Shown here: positions 11,783 to 22,702 of the stretch, piece after piece
Numbering within the stretch: position 1 is the stretch's first letter
How the letters are laid out: every line of letters starts with the position of its first letter
From: Symsagittifera roscoffensis
Lineage: Eukaryota > Xenacoelomorpha > Acoela > Convolutidae
Reading direction: 5' to 3'
Length of the DNA: 64,000 bases
Assembly: GCF_963678635.1 (NCBI RefSeq)
Contig: NC_087068.1
Span: forward strand, 51,498,563-51,562,562
Made by a program: the position numbers and the translations under genes
The notes under the pieces: model-generated
What the model was told of the DNA's origin: nothing
Database searches by the model: none
What the model saw: only the letters and a program-made list of their open reading frames with translations

Positions 11783-12205
11783 ATGGCGATGATTGTAACT
11801 CCCAGCTCCCTTTATCACAGCCTGAAAGATCTTGAGCAAGAGGAACAGAGAGAAACGCAGCAGAAGGTCTACGCAGTCCCCGGCCTCTCTTTGAACCCCA
11901 ATAACTTGAACAGTGGGAAGGATTTACGAGTGTTATTGGAACTGCTACCTCTGGCCAGTAAGCAGATTATTATCTGGCACCACGTGCTGAACAACATCAT
12001 ATCCTCACATCGCACGAACAACTTTACGCCCTGCTCACTTGACGAACTACTGGCGCATTTACAATCAAAGCGAAGACAAATTAGTGGCATTGTCTACTGC
12101 AGGAGAACGGAAACTCACGATATTTTTGAGGATCTGCGGAAGACAGAGATAATTGTGACATTCGACCAGAATGAACGAAAATGCAGATTCGGCGATTTCG
12201 AATAG
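11783..12205 (+). CDS. Unidentified 140-residue ORF, possibly RhoGAP-like C-terminus
   Basis: This ATG ORF of 140 codons is GC-richer than its surroundings and looks coding by composition. I do not recognise it with confidence. The stretch LRVLLELLPLASKQIIIWH, followed by VLNNIISSHRTNNFTPCSL and DELLAHL, has the spacing of the last helices of RhoGAP domains (L..LP..N...L..L...L..V....  N.M....L). No catalytic arginine region is present, so it could only be a domain fragment or an exon of a larger gene. An EEQRETQQK stretch near residue 20 is charged and helical. In copy B the same ORF is cut after residue 127. Function unknown. Confidence 0.45.
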   Translation: MAMIVTPSSLYHSLKDLEQEEQRETQQKVYAVPGLSLNPNNLNSGKDLRVLLELLPLASKQIIIWHHVLNNIISSHRTNNFTPCSLDELLAHLQSKRRQISGIVYCRRTETHDIFEDLRKTEIIVTFDQNERKCRFGDFE

Positions 12206-12222
12206 TTAGCAGCTAGCCTTCC
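12163..12222 (+). other. Unique 60-bp tail of duplication unit
   Basis: Completes the ORF that starts at 11783 and gives 17 bp of flank before copy B starts. No second copy of this stretch is in the window. It should lie beyond the 3' end of the retrotransposon if that element simply inserted. Confidence 0.6.
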
Positions 12223-12633
12223 AAATTAGACAAAATAAAAAGTTTCACACCGGTTTTTCTCGACACTGATGTTCGAATCACGACTGATTGAAATTTAATA
12301 GGATCATTCGACCCGTTTGGATGATTATTTGTGGTACCTGATTTGGCGTGGATCACAATAAGAAGAAAAGCTAAAACACACCCGAAGAAGAAAAACTAAA
12401 ACACGAATACTAAGTTCCTCCACATTTTTCAAATGGTCGGAACAATAAAAAGCCGAGCAGGTAAACTGACAAAAGAACAGGACGAGCGTTGATCGTCAAT
12501 TATAAAAGAAAGCGTTTTAATTTCAAAAATTCAAAGCTTTGGAAAGTAAGCCGACAAAAAACAACAGATAAACGGAAGCCCGGTGGTCATTTCAGGGAAA
12601 AAATTCATTTCAATGTACACTGAAAAACAACAA

Positions 12634-12701
12634 GGCAGTACCGTGACTCGAACCCCAAAACTTAGGGTACAAAGGAAACTGTGTTACCACTACACTAAGT
12701 C
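12634..12701 (-). repeat. tRNA-like SINE head (copy B, first)
   Basis: Duplicate of the A-box/B-box pair at 7905-7972, created by the 4.7-kb segmental duplication. Confidence 0.55.
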
Positions 12702-14443
12702 GGAATTATCCTGGTTGTTAATGATCGATGATGATGCAATTTCAACTTGCGATACAACGAAAACATTGCATTACAAGACAAAGAACAGAAAAAGGAAAGA
12801 AGTCGAAAAAAAATTTTATTTGAGAAAAATTTATTAGTGTACCTCAAATTAATTTTATAAGGAGCCTGAGAACACATTGGAATACTTTAACGAGCGGCAA
12901 CTAAGCCGACAAAACAAAATTAGTTAAGCCAAAAACAAAATTAGTCAGGAGAAATTTGAGCTATGGAGTAGTAGTAGTAGAAAATGAAAGCTTTCAAGAC
13001 CCATCCCTCATGAAAGTATAAGAAAATAACTTCCCTCTAAAGTACAAACCAGGAGATGAGTTAGCCGCATCAACCTAAACCAAAATCGTTTAATCACAAC
13101 AAAAAAAATCAAAATTAGAGTTGATATTTTTACATATTACGGAACAGCTTTCAGCTAGAGTAAAAACTGTGAAAATCGAACAAAAACCCATGCTTTGAAA
13201 ACGAGAACACCAGATATCATAAATGCATTTGAAAAAAAAATTGTACCAGATATCATAAATGCATTTGAAAAAAAAAAGAATTGGAAAAAGAGCCGACAAA
13301 AACTGATCTGAAAAAAAAACACACTTTCTTCTTAAATTTTTTTGAAATAAAAAATAAAGAATATATTATCATAAGGACTCGGTTGAGTGTTATTATTGAA
13401 TTTCCAAGAAATTGAGCATAACAGCATGTAAAAATAGTGCACATAATTCTGACAAGTGTAAGTGGTAAGTGGTTTACGAGAAAAAGTCTAGTTCCCGATT
13501 GCTTCCGCACGTAAAACAAAACCTTGAAACTGAATTACGTGCATTGTGATTCACAAAATTAATACAGAGGCGAAACCGAGCTTCGCACCACATGCCACTC
13601 AACAAAATAAGATAGAACTAGCATGACGCTCAAAAAAGATGATTTCGAACAAAGTTACAGCTGAAGGAACTAGAAAAAGGAAACAAAATTAAAATTTTAA
13701 AAAGAAGTTTTTCATGTTTAAATTATTTAAACTTTGTTGAAAAAGGCCCTTGTAAAGTTGACTCTGAGCATATCAATATAATTTTTTCTTATTGATTTCA
13801 AAAAAACAACGAAATTTATCAAGAAACACTATCAAGTAAATCAGAAGACATAATTAAGCCGACGCTCAAACTAAAAGTCAGCCAAGATTTGGTCAAAAGA
13901 AATCTTATTGGAGAAAATATTTTTGGATGTACCAACCATTTAGAACCCACAGATACTATAAGAACCCACAGATACTATATCTGTAGTTTATGCAAGCTGA
14001 TATACACTATGCGAAAGTTACACGGACATAGCTTAACTTCATCGTCATGAAGCCGAAAAAATTAATCAACAAAAAATAATATCAAAATAATATATACAAA
14101 TATACATACCATGGTTAAAACTTTGGACATACAATTTACCAGTAATTACTAGCCTTAAAAGCCAGAAGTTCAACTTGGCTTTATAGAAAATTGAGCAGAA
14201 CAGCAGCACAAACTATTTTGCAGCCCATTGTTTTGTTAAACAGGTTGTTAACCAGAAAAAGTCCAAATTCCGATTTGATAACGCTTGCTAATCGCGAGCG
14301 TACATATCGGAATCTGAAACAACTCCCTGATCTTTCAAGCAAGGTCTCTGCTTGGGAACGTAAGCAGCCAAAAAATAAGCAGACAAAATTTAGTCCGCTT
14401 ATTCTAGTTTTGCCAGAACAGAAATCAAATTCTTTATATAAAA

Positions 14444-14519
14444 TGAAGGTCCAGCGTGGACTCGAAACCCATACCTTAGGCTCCCAAGGCACGCACTTTA
14501 CCACTAGTTCAACTAAGAG
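14444..14519 (-). repeat. tRNA-like SINE head (copy B, second)
   Basis: Duplicate of 9712-9787 within segmental copy B, with the same A box, anticodon-arm-like hairpin and B box. Confidence 0.6.
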
Positions 14520-14885
14520 GTTTCATGATATAACAAGGACAATTTCTTACACGAGAAATGTATTCAAAACTTTGGAGTTTTCTGAGATTTTAAATACAAC
14601 TGCTAAGTTTCTGTCTTAGCAAAAACGCGTATATTGTATGAAAAAGAAGCCATTAAGTCGTCCGTCACTCAAACAAAAATCTGAGCTGTGTATAATTGAG
14701 GCTCTGCTTAAATTTCCATATTTTGCACGAACGAAACAGGCGACGACTATGAAAGCATGACTGCAAACGATTATGAACCATTAGCTACCTACTCTCATAG
14801 ATAAGTAATCTTCGTGTTTAATGAAATGAATCTTTTTAAAGCAATCTACTTGTTATAGTAAATGATTCTACTAAAATAAAAATAG

Positions 14886-15152
14886 TTATTTTCTTTTATC
14901 AATGGGTTGATAATATCTCTGTTTCAGAGTTCTATACTTCTTCAAACTGTACAAAGCTTCTAATTCCTTTACAACGTATTCTCCTAGCTCTATTTTCTTT
15001 TCAATTTCTTTTTCGTCGCTCAGAGTTGAGTTTTTCAGAAAAGTTGCCCGAAGTTTATCTTTGAAGTAGTTCTCTCCAGCAGGGTAGTCCTTAGCCATGT
15101 AAAACAGGGTTTTATAAAGGCGTTTCACCCGCAAGGACTGCGACAAACTCAT
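14886..15152 (-). CDS. ETFRF1: ETFRF1/LYRM5-like LYR-motif protein, duplicate B
   Basis: Second copy of the same 88-residue protein, with identical translation. The only coding difference I saw is a synonymous Ser codon change (TCA in A, TCC in B) at residue 6. Both copies keep the same upstream flank up to 15317, so both could be expressed, unless the duplication is an assembly artefact. The retrotransposon inserted at 16903 lies about 1.75 kb upstream of this minus-strand gene and could influence its expression. Confidence 0.85.
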   Translation of the reverse strand: MSLSQSLRVKRLYKTLFYMAKDYPAGENYFKDKLRATFLKNSTLSDEKEIEKKIELGEYVVKELEALYSLKKYRTLKQRYYQPIDKRK

Positions 15153-15385
15153 GCTAAACTTCCCTCCACAAATGTTCCGGTTAATCACAACAGCTTCGCA
15201 TTTGATAACCAAATGTCTATTACCATTTCTGCACACTGAAAGAGGAGCTTTAAAAAACGTTTGTTCACTGTAAGCACCGTAGAGAAAAAATAATACAGAG
15301 GCGAAGCTGAGCTTCACACAAACTTTAATGTATGTTAAGTTAAATTATATTAATATTAATTAAATAGTTTGTTTTCAACTAAAAT

Positions 15386-16352
15386 ATGCCTCCAAAAACG
15401 AGGACCAGATTGGCCTCAAAACAGCAAGTGTGCACAGTCTACAGGGGAGAACTGGCTGATGTGCGAGACCTGCGACAAATGACCCACAGCCATTGCATGT
15501 GGTACTCATCGACAGAGTTCAAATTCCTGGAAAGAGCCCCAGTGTCAAATTCATGTGCAGTGGATGCTCAACTTCTGGCGTGAAAACTGGGTGGTGGAAA
15601 ATGTCACGAGGACATCACTCGTGGTATTGAAGAATTGAAGGACAGACTGGAAAAGGCCAAGTCTGTCGTGCAGTCCCTAAATTCATCGGCCATTGCTCCC
15701 AAGGCTAAATACTCCAACGTGTTGAATTTGAGCCTTTTTAGACATGTTTCTCATTTTTCAGATCTTTGATCGTTTTGTAAATATTGTAAAAATTTTTAAT
15801 CCTGATGATGCACAAAATGTGCGAAAACGTTTGAATTAACATTTTAAATTTCTTCTAACGTGTTGAAATCAGGTATTGAATATGCTTTTGAGCTTCGTTT
15901 CAGCGGTATACCTGAATACAAAAACTCAAGTAGAAATGAAAAAATAAATCGATTCATTGGGCGTCAACCCAAATGAAATTTCATCATTTCGTAGACTCGA
16001 AAATTCGATGCAGATCTTAGGAGATCAAGGCAATTACTAGTCAAGTTTTGAAACGTTTAAACAGTTAATAAATTACAAGCTCGCGCATCTATGCTCAAAA
16101 CATATGAACCTAATTCATTGGTGAAAAATATGCGGTTTTGTTTCAAAATCCGTAATTGAAGAAGAACAAGAAAAAAAAACTCCTACTAGAAAACAGACGG
16201 GAATTATTAGACCAAGAAACTGACCCGAAAACTGTTAAGATCCGTAAAGTTGTTTTGTACTTGAACAACAAAGCGTTACTTCGGCTTTTGATAAGCGTTA
16301 CATCAGCTTTTTGCCAGCAAATGCCGATTTGGGATATGGTACCATTTTAAAA
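15386..16352 (+). pseudogene. LINE ORF1-like remnant with PHD-type zinc finger (copy B)
   Basis: Duplicate of 10654-11620 with the same frame breaks, so the decay predates the segmental duplication. Small differences (GATATTG to GGTATTG, GCTTGTGAGC to GCTTTTGAGC, TTCCTTGG to TTCATTGG) are neutral-looking. Confidence 0.5.
15802..15828 (+). ncRNA. Hammerhead-like core motif (copy B, uncertain)
   Basis: Duplicate of 11070-11096 by the segmental duplication. It is unchanged in the core. Confidence 0.25.
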
Positions 16353-16521
16353 TTCTTAAAACCATTTTAGTTAAATTTTAACCCTTTTAAGCGATAAGCT
16401 ATAAGCAAACTGTTATACTCCTTTAAGGAAAACAGTCATTAGTTCGAAATTTTGTTTTCTCTATTTGTACAGAATTTTATTACCACTTTTTGTTCATAAT
16501 GTCAGTAGTGTTTGAGTTAAA

Positions 16522-16905
16522 ATGGCGATGATTGTAACTCCCAGCTCCCTTTATCACAGCCTGAAAGATCTTGAGCAAGAGGAACAGAGAGAAACGCAGC
16601 AGAAGGTCTACGCAGTCCCCGGCCTCTCTTTGAACCCCAATAACTTGAACAGTGGGAAGGATTTACGAGTGTTATTGGAACTGCTACCTCTGGCCAGTAA
16701 GCAGATTATTATCTGGCACCACGTGCTGAACAACAGCATATCCTCACATCGCACGAACAACTTTACGCCCTGCTCACTTGACGAACTACTGGCGCATTTA
16801 CAATCAAAGCGAAGACAAATTAGTGGCATTGTCTACTGCAGGAGAACGGAAACCCACGATATTTTTGAGGATCTGCGGAAGACAGAGATAATTGTGACAT
16901 TTTGA
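16522..16905 (+). pseudogene. Copy B of the unidentified ORF, truncated by LTR element insertion
   Basis: Identical to 11783-12162 apart from a few bases (one Ile to Ser change) until GTGACATT at 16902. It then runs into TTGAGAGATTAG, giving an immediate stop at 16903-16905. The missing tail is the last 13 residues plus about 17 bp of flank seen in copy A. The break coincides with the likely 5' end (TGAGAG) of the LTR retrotransposon. Confidence 0.75.
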
Positions 16906-17141
16906 GAGATTAGTGACGTTATTGGGACGATTAGTCAAACGGTGAAGGTCAAGATATTCTGGTATTTTGGAATTTTAAAAACTCGAACTGAGAAGTCGCA
17001 TTTCTAAGAAACGGCAAAAACCGCCATTTGGAAAGAAAACCAGAAGAAAATTAGAACAACAATAGTTGCGATAGTGAAAACTACGAGAATTGCGATAGAA
17101 AAATAGCAACGAATAGCAGAGTTAGCAGAAACCGCTCCGAT

Positions 17142-17173
17142 TTGCAACGATTGTGTCGCTACAATCGTTGCAA
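17142..17173. promoter_or_regulatory. Perfect 13-bp stem hairpin in the element leader
   Basis: TTGCAACGATTGT, loop GTCGCT, ACAATCGTTGCAA. It lies about 240 bases inside the element. It could be an RNA hairpin in the leader or R region, or a protein-binding palindrome. Another palindrome, CTTCCGGAAG, follows at about 17213-17222. Confidence 0.8.
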
Positions 17174-17255
17174 GGCCGTTCACAACAACGGTGAAGGGTG
17201 GAAAAGCAGCCTTCCGGAAGGAAGATAAGGTTGTTATTTCTCCGGATTCAGGAAT

Positions 17256-19747
17256 CCGGAGGGGTCTCGGAATTTGAACTGAAACTATTTTATATAAACT
17301 TTTAGCTCCCCGGTTATGTCTTGAATTGAATTTTTTTAACATCTGAATTCATTTTACGACGATGAGAAGCTAGGAGTTGGGGGAAAGGGTTGATCCATCT
17401 TCAATGGAGATGATGATTTTTATCTACCGAACAAAAACAACCGTAATATAGTAAATAGTAGTAGCCCTGATTTTAGGAGTGACCTCGTCGTCTGGGGATA
17501 CTGAGACCCAGCCATGAACTCACTAAGTTTGCATGTTAGTAAGTTAATTCGATTGTTTTAACCGAGCAGTAACGTTTTTATCGACCCGATGTTAGAAAGA
17601 CCACCAAAAGAACTGGCTTTGGTAGAGACGGTGAAAAGCATGTAGAGCTCTGTTTAGACGTTGGTCATTCGTCTTAGAACCTAGCTTTATTTTCCGTCGA
17701 TATGTACTTCCGGGCGAATGTTACATAGATGTTTTTATGGCGCTCCTGGGTGTTATTCTTTTTTAACATCATGACCGGCAGAACCGTTAACGAGCACTCC
17801 GCGCCGAGCGGATGCTCATAATAACGCCCTTAATAGGCCCTAACCTCCGGGGCGGAAGGGTAGTTCGGAACCCGAAAGCCATCCGGTTTACCGTGAATAG
17901 CTTTTTAACCTAGTTAAAAGCGAAAATTCACGTTCCAGGAAGGGTGGGAGGATTGGCCGTCCCCTCGTTCCCTGAGAGGTTTGTGACCAAAAACGCTTAA
18001 AGATATATATAAAACCAAACAAAAAGTAGTATAGTACCCAAGAAAAATGAAAAATATGAAAAATAATCGAAAAAACCAAAAACAGTAAAAAAGTTTTAAA
18101 AAATCAGTAAAAATCATCCCCCCAGACAAGATGTGATCCGACCCTCCCGTTAGTTGTTGATAGACATATTGTTGTTACAGGCATTTATATCAGTCAGGAT
18201 TTTTACGATCATTTTTGTAGCCCGTTTGTGAGGCTTGTACTGTAGGGTTAGGTATTTAAGTATTTAAGCACGTTAATGCTAATTTGCGCTCAATCCGGAA
18301 GGTTCTGCTGATTTGCGCTCAATCCGGAGGGGTCTTGGGAGAAGATTGATCCGGCAAGCAGTACAAGGAGCAACAAGAAGGTGCTGCACTGTAGTGACCC
18401 TTCACCGAACTGCGAAAATCCGAGTTACGCACCTTAATTCGGATGTTGAACAAACCCGGAGGGGTATAGTATTACTAATATAATGACTTATATAGCCTAT
18501 ATTAATACTCCTATATCGTTTTTCAGTGAAAACCACAGTAAGCGGACAGGTTTTTAGGGTCAAAATAGCGATATTTTGATCCCCCCACAAATCGCGATTT
18601 TTGAGAAATCGATATTTTTTGAAACGGAAAAAAGCGCTAATTTAGTGATTTACATCGTAATTGTGCTAGTATAATAGGTAGAACCGGTTGAGTTTAGTTC
18701 AGAAGTGGTTGGAACTATTTTGGTACCAAAAACCGAATTTTCGCGTTTTTTGAGAAAACGGAACACTATGAAATCAGAAAATTTTTTGAAATTTTTGAGT
18801 TAGGACAGTAAAAATAATTGTTCCGACAACGTCCACTAATGAATCTACAGTTTTAAGACCCGTTTCCCGAAAGCCTTCCGGATTACAGAGAAATCGAACT
18901 TAACGTAATTGATTCAGTGGATTCATCAATCCGGAGGGGTCCAAATAGCATAGGTTTTCGTAAATTTTTTCAATTTAAGCGTTTCAGATCGGGTTTTTTT
19001 GCATTGAACTAGAAAAGTATAGGCCAGGCCGTTTGAGCTCGGAACAAAAACTTTTAGGTCAAAAAGAACAGAATTGCGGAAAAAGTTAGGCGGTTCCTAT
19101 AAGTATAAAATTTTTGAATTTAGAGAAAAGACGTTTTGGTTAATAACTTTGGAACGACTGGACAGATCCAGCTGATCTTGGTACCATTAGATCAGAAATT
19201 AGCTGAGCTTACTAATAGGAACAAATTCGGGAGGGTAGACCCCTCACATTTAAAAAAAAAATTTTGTTTGGACAGCCCTTACACCTCTACCAAAGGGTAG
19301 AAACTTTTGAAAAAGGCAATTTTACGCTGTTCTAGAAGAATAGGGAAGGCTAAAAGCACCAGAAAACCTTGATAGAGCCGAAATTAGGCTAGCGATAAGA
19401 CCCTTCACCGTAAGCGTGAATTGTCAAATAAGAGGCTTAACTTCAATCCGGAAGGGTCAAGGGAAGGACCACATACCCTTCCTAAATGATACAAACAGCA
19501 TAGTAGCATCGGAGAACGTATCCGGAGGGGTACAGGTTGAAAATCAAGTAAGTCTCCAAAAAGCTATTTTTACAAAACCGGAGGGGTCCCAATCAGGAGG
19601 GATCCAAATTTTTCCTAATTCGGAGGTGTCTTCCTTTTGCTAACCCGGAGCGGTCCCAATCCGGAGGGGTCTCAATTTTACCAATCCGGCGGGGTCCTAT
19701 TTTTGCCATTTCGGAGGGGTACTGTTTTTTGTCAACCCGGAGGGGTA
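17256..19747 (+). promoter_or_regulatory. Dispersed array of CCGGAGGGGT motifs in the retrotransposon leader
   Basis: Exact CCGGAGGGGT occurs at about 17256, 18324, 18456, 18931, 19522, 19578, 19661 and 19737, always followed by A or C and usually preceded by AT or AC. Near matches (CCGGAAGGGTC 19448, TCGGAGGTGTC 19620, CCGGAGCGGTC 19645, CCGGCGGGGTC 19686, TCGGAGGGGTA 19711, CAGGAGGGATC 19594, CCGGAAGG 18295) bring the total to around fifteen. All are in the same orientation. Spacing tightens to about 25-40 bp at 19578-19747. The same leader also holds three GACCCTTCACCG-like words or their complements (17190, 18397, 19399). No coding potential was seen here. Clustered, same-strand sites in a Gypsy leader suggest a protein-binding or insulator array. 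Confidence 0.8.
17365..17720 (+). repeat. Leader segment repeated in inverted orientation at 34650-35003
   Basis: GAAGCTAGGAGTTGGGGGAAAGGG, GGGATACTGAGACCCAGCCATGA and CGTCGATATGTACTTCCGGGCGA here match, in reverse complement, stretches at 34980-35003, 34846-34876 and 34653-34680. This part therefore belongs to the element and was mobilised or rearranged with copy 2. Confidence 0.8.
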
Positions 19748-20501
19748 TTATTTTTATTTAAGGACTTAGGTAAAGAGAAGAAAAGATAATAGCGAGTGGT
19801 ATTAGGTTATTAAGAGACAGGCTAGGAACCAGTGACTGCACTGGTAACTTGCCTTTCAAAAAAGACCAGACCAAAACAAAACCGGTCCAAACTCGGATAT
19901 TTGCGACACCAAGTCTAATTTCAAAAAGAGTGTGTAACTCATTGGTGTGGATTGAAATCCAAAACGTTTTTGAGAAAAGTGACTGCCCTGAGAATTTTAG
20001 TAGGTCTAGCTCGGGCAGTCCGAAGGCAGAGAGGTAACTTGAGAAAGGTAACGCCCACTTGAGAAAATTACTGCTTTCAAGTTTTGTCTGTTCGGTGCAG
20101 CACCAAGCAGGTAAAGCTCTTTCTTTAAAAATATGTTCGACTTTTGTACTGCGACTGACTAAAAGTACAAGACACAAACGTTTTTTATAAAAATATTCTT
20201 ATTTTGTTATTTCTGGTTTTGAATCAGTAAAATTTGTGCTTGATTGGTTAGTGAGTACACCATCTTTTAAACTGACTGATATCATCATACTGTGCTAGTT
20301 CTCAAATCTTACGACTAATAATCGATTATTGTGAATAAATAGTACATACGCTGTACCGTGATAACATACAAGGTTTCGTGGTCACTATTTAATGGAAACT
20401 TTTGGAATTTATTGTGTTGTGTTAATATTATCATTAGTCAGATCAGAAGGACACTAGCAATCGAATTGAGTGTAAAGGTAGTAAGAAGTGGTAAATTGAA
20501 T

Positions 20502-22100
20502 ATGAGTCTAGACAAAACAAGGATACCTAAACTAGGTGATAGCTCCAGGAAATTCATACCTGAGAAACAGAGAAGAGCAATGACCGACCCTTTTGTGGAA
20601 AGGATCACACGAACCCGGACCGACAAAGAGAAGATGGTTTCAGGCAGAATGGTTGAAACCAGAAGTCAAAAGTCCTCAGAAGAGCGATAAGCTATGCTAG
20701 AAAAGAGGTCCATCCGGACCAGGCCATGAATGAGAACCAGGAAATACATGGACCGGAGGGGAGAAACAGAAGGCTAGCGAGTGAATCTACTGCGGTAGAA
20801 CAAGGACAAGATTTTGCCACTTCCACTGGGACACTGGACCGAGAGGAGATGTCGGAACTGTCCGACATCTCTACTGAAATTGTGGCAACTAGAAGATCTC
20901 CCACAGACAACACCATGATGGCAGGCATGACAGAGAAACAGGCAACGTCCTCATCATTTTCAGAAAGAGTGAAGAACACTTTTGGAAACATCTTTCCATT
21001 CACCATGGGGGTGGGTAGAGGAAATGAAGGTGAATCGCAGGAGGAAGAAGAGGACGATGATGAGCAAGTTGACTTTGGATCTTGAGTCAGCCTCAATAGT
21101 TCGACCAGGAGAATGAGACATACACCGACAGAGAGACTGGAACCATGGACAAATTTGGGGTGGTGAGAATGATAAGCAAAGACACAAACACATCAGGCCA
21201 GTCAAGAGACTTTGTGAGTATGACAAATTTGGAGACGCGAACTGGGGAGAATAGAAACATAGGCTAGGCAGCGCATCGGCGGATCCAGAGGTGGATAATG
21301 AAAATACGTCGAGGAAGAGAATCAAAGCCCGAATCTCGACCAGAACAAAGCTACCTGGGATCGACAGGGTGACACCGCCACTAGTGATGCCACTAGTAGA
21401 AAACGGAGCATCATTAGAAGAAGCCTTGAACAACATAGTGGGCAGTATAGGATAACAAAATGAACAGATGTCCATAAGAATGAGTGAACTAGAAAGAGCA
21501 GTCCACGTTTAAAGAGAAAGTCTGCGGGAAGAAATAAACTGCAATAGACAAGAAGTTGGTAGAAGCGAAAAACGCTTGAAGGAAAGAACGGACGAGCACA
21601 TAGCGAAGAACTTGTCGCGAATGACAAGAGAGGCGGAAGAGAGAGAGAGAGTTACGCTTAAGAGACGACATGGAGAAGTTAAGAATTCAGCAAGAGCAGT
21701 CTCTTGGGACTCTTGACACAAAGATATATGCGATGATGGAGAGGCGAACTCAGGCTATCATGGATAGGTTGGACGGGCTACTAGGCAGCAAGAGTGGACC
21801 AAAAGAAGGGGAACTGAACTCGGGAGGTCCCAGCAGGGAGCCGAGATTGAACTTCATTGACCATCAAAGGAGGAGGACATATGGATCCACTAGAGGTAGG
21901 GGCAGTTCAGCAGGCTATGCCACAAGGGATAATAGAACTTGGGGCCCAAACAGTAGAGCAAGTTCAACAGGGAACAGACAGACCTCAAACGAACGACCGA
22001 CGCTCGGCACACATGCAACTGGGAGAGGTGATTCAGGTAATAGGAGAGATGCGAGCCCAGGGAGGAGTCATGTGGGATTGTAGGGATTCACCGAATACAG
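20502..22100 (+). pseudogene. gag: Gag N-terminal region of copy 1
   Basis: Probable start MSLDKTRIPKLGDSSRKFIP at 20502. It is followed by a basic stretch and an acidic/Ser-rich segment (20726-21085, ending EEEEDDDEQVDFGS). A further frame around 21670-22083 is helical and then Gly/Arg/Ser-rich (RRRTYGSTRGRGSSAGY). The parts are in three frames with stops at 20688-20690 and 21083-21085, so this region is broken by frameshifts. The functional role, binding RNA and building the particle, is inferred from position in front of the capsid-like domain. Confidence 0.6.
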
Positions 22101-22702
22101 AGCCCTTAACAGGGGGCGATGATACTCAGACGGGGCACTCAAGACATTCCTTGGAGACATTCCTGACGAGATTATCTAAAACCAATGATCGCAGTGAAAA
22201 GTCCAGAAGAGTCTTTAAGAAACCAAGATGCTATAAAGACGAATCTGACGGCTGCATTGACACCTGGATAGAGGTGATGAAACTGCATTTTGAGGAAGAA
22301 GACCTGTCAGAAAGGCAAGAGTGCAGTGCGCTCACCAGTAACTTGGAACCGACAGCCCTAAATTGTGTGATGGCCAAAAAGCAATATCAGCGGGATACTG
22401 CTGAGAAAATCTTTGAAATCTTGAATTATCGTTTTGGCTCAGGGGTGCAGGGACACCAAGCAATGATGCGCTTCGAGAAAAAGAGGCAACGAGAAGATGA
22501 GACGATAGACAAGTTTCTAGACGATTTGGAGATGCTTAGAAGGCGTAGCCAACCAGACGAGTCGAACAGGAGGATGAACCTGGCGGTAGCCTCAAAATTT
22601 ATCGATGGTGTGAAGAATGATGAACTACGAACAATGTTAGCAACGCATTACACACCACTATCAACCAATGCGCCAACACCAGAGGAGTTGAGGCTCAAGT
22701 AA
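22101..22702 (+). pseudogene. gag: Gag capsid-like domain of copy 1
   Basis: The frame contains LETFLTRLSKTNDRSEKSRR, then IDTWIEVMKLHFEEEDL, ILNYRFGSGVQGHQAMMRFE and DETIDKFLDDLEMLRRRSQP. These are the pattern of retrotransposon Gag (capsid) domains of Ty3/Gypsy elements, with a W near the start of the domain and a helix pair around the R-F-G and 'FLD.L..LR' region. It ends at an in-frame TAA (22700-22702). The frame simply continues after it into the zinc knuckles, so the stop is probably a point mutation. Confidence 0.8.

Larger units (their letters stand above)
7494..12162 (+). repeat. Tandem segmental duplication, copy A
   Basis: This block is repeated almost base for base at 12223-16902. 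The offset is 4729 at the start, 4732 after a 3-base insertion in copy B near 13099, and 4739 after a 7-base insertion near 16397. By eye I found only about eleven differences in 4.67 kb. The shared part ends at GTGACATT. The duplication unit is best read as 7494-12222 (4729 bp), with copy B cut short by a retrotransposon. Contents: two SINE heads, an ETFRF1-like gene, a LINE ORF1 remnant and an unidentified ORF. Confidence 0.95.
12223..16902 (+). repeat. Tandem segmental duplication, copy B
   Basis: Second copy of 7494-12162. Differences include A to T near 12359, an inserted AAC near 13099, a silent T to G in the ETFRF1-like CDS, an inserted 7-mer near 16397 and an Ile to Ser change in the terminal ORF. 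The last 60 bp of the unit (12163-12222 in copy A) are absent because the sequence switches at 16903 to the LTR retrotransposon. A recent tandem duplication and an assembly join of two haplotypes would look alike at this divergence. Confidence 0.93.

Noticed and set aside
18718-18730. Primer-binding site at TGGTACCAAAAA or at 19178 TGGTACCATTAG
   Set aside because: Only eight bases match a leucine tRNA 3' end and no LTR terminus lies next to it.
17256-19747. Motif array as ribosome-binding sites (GGAGG)
   Set aside because: The context is eukaryotic and no reading frames start after the motifs.
20692-21096. Minus-strand frames opposite gag (20692-21721)
   Set aside because: Shadows of the plus-strand Gag codons; no independent signature.
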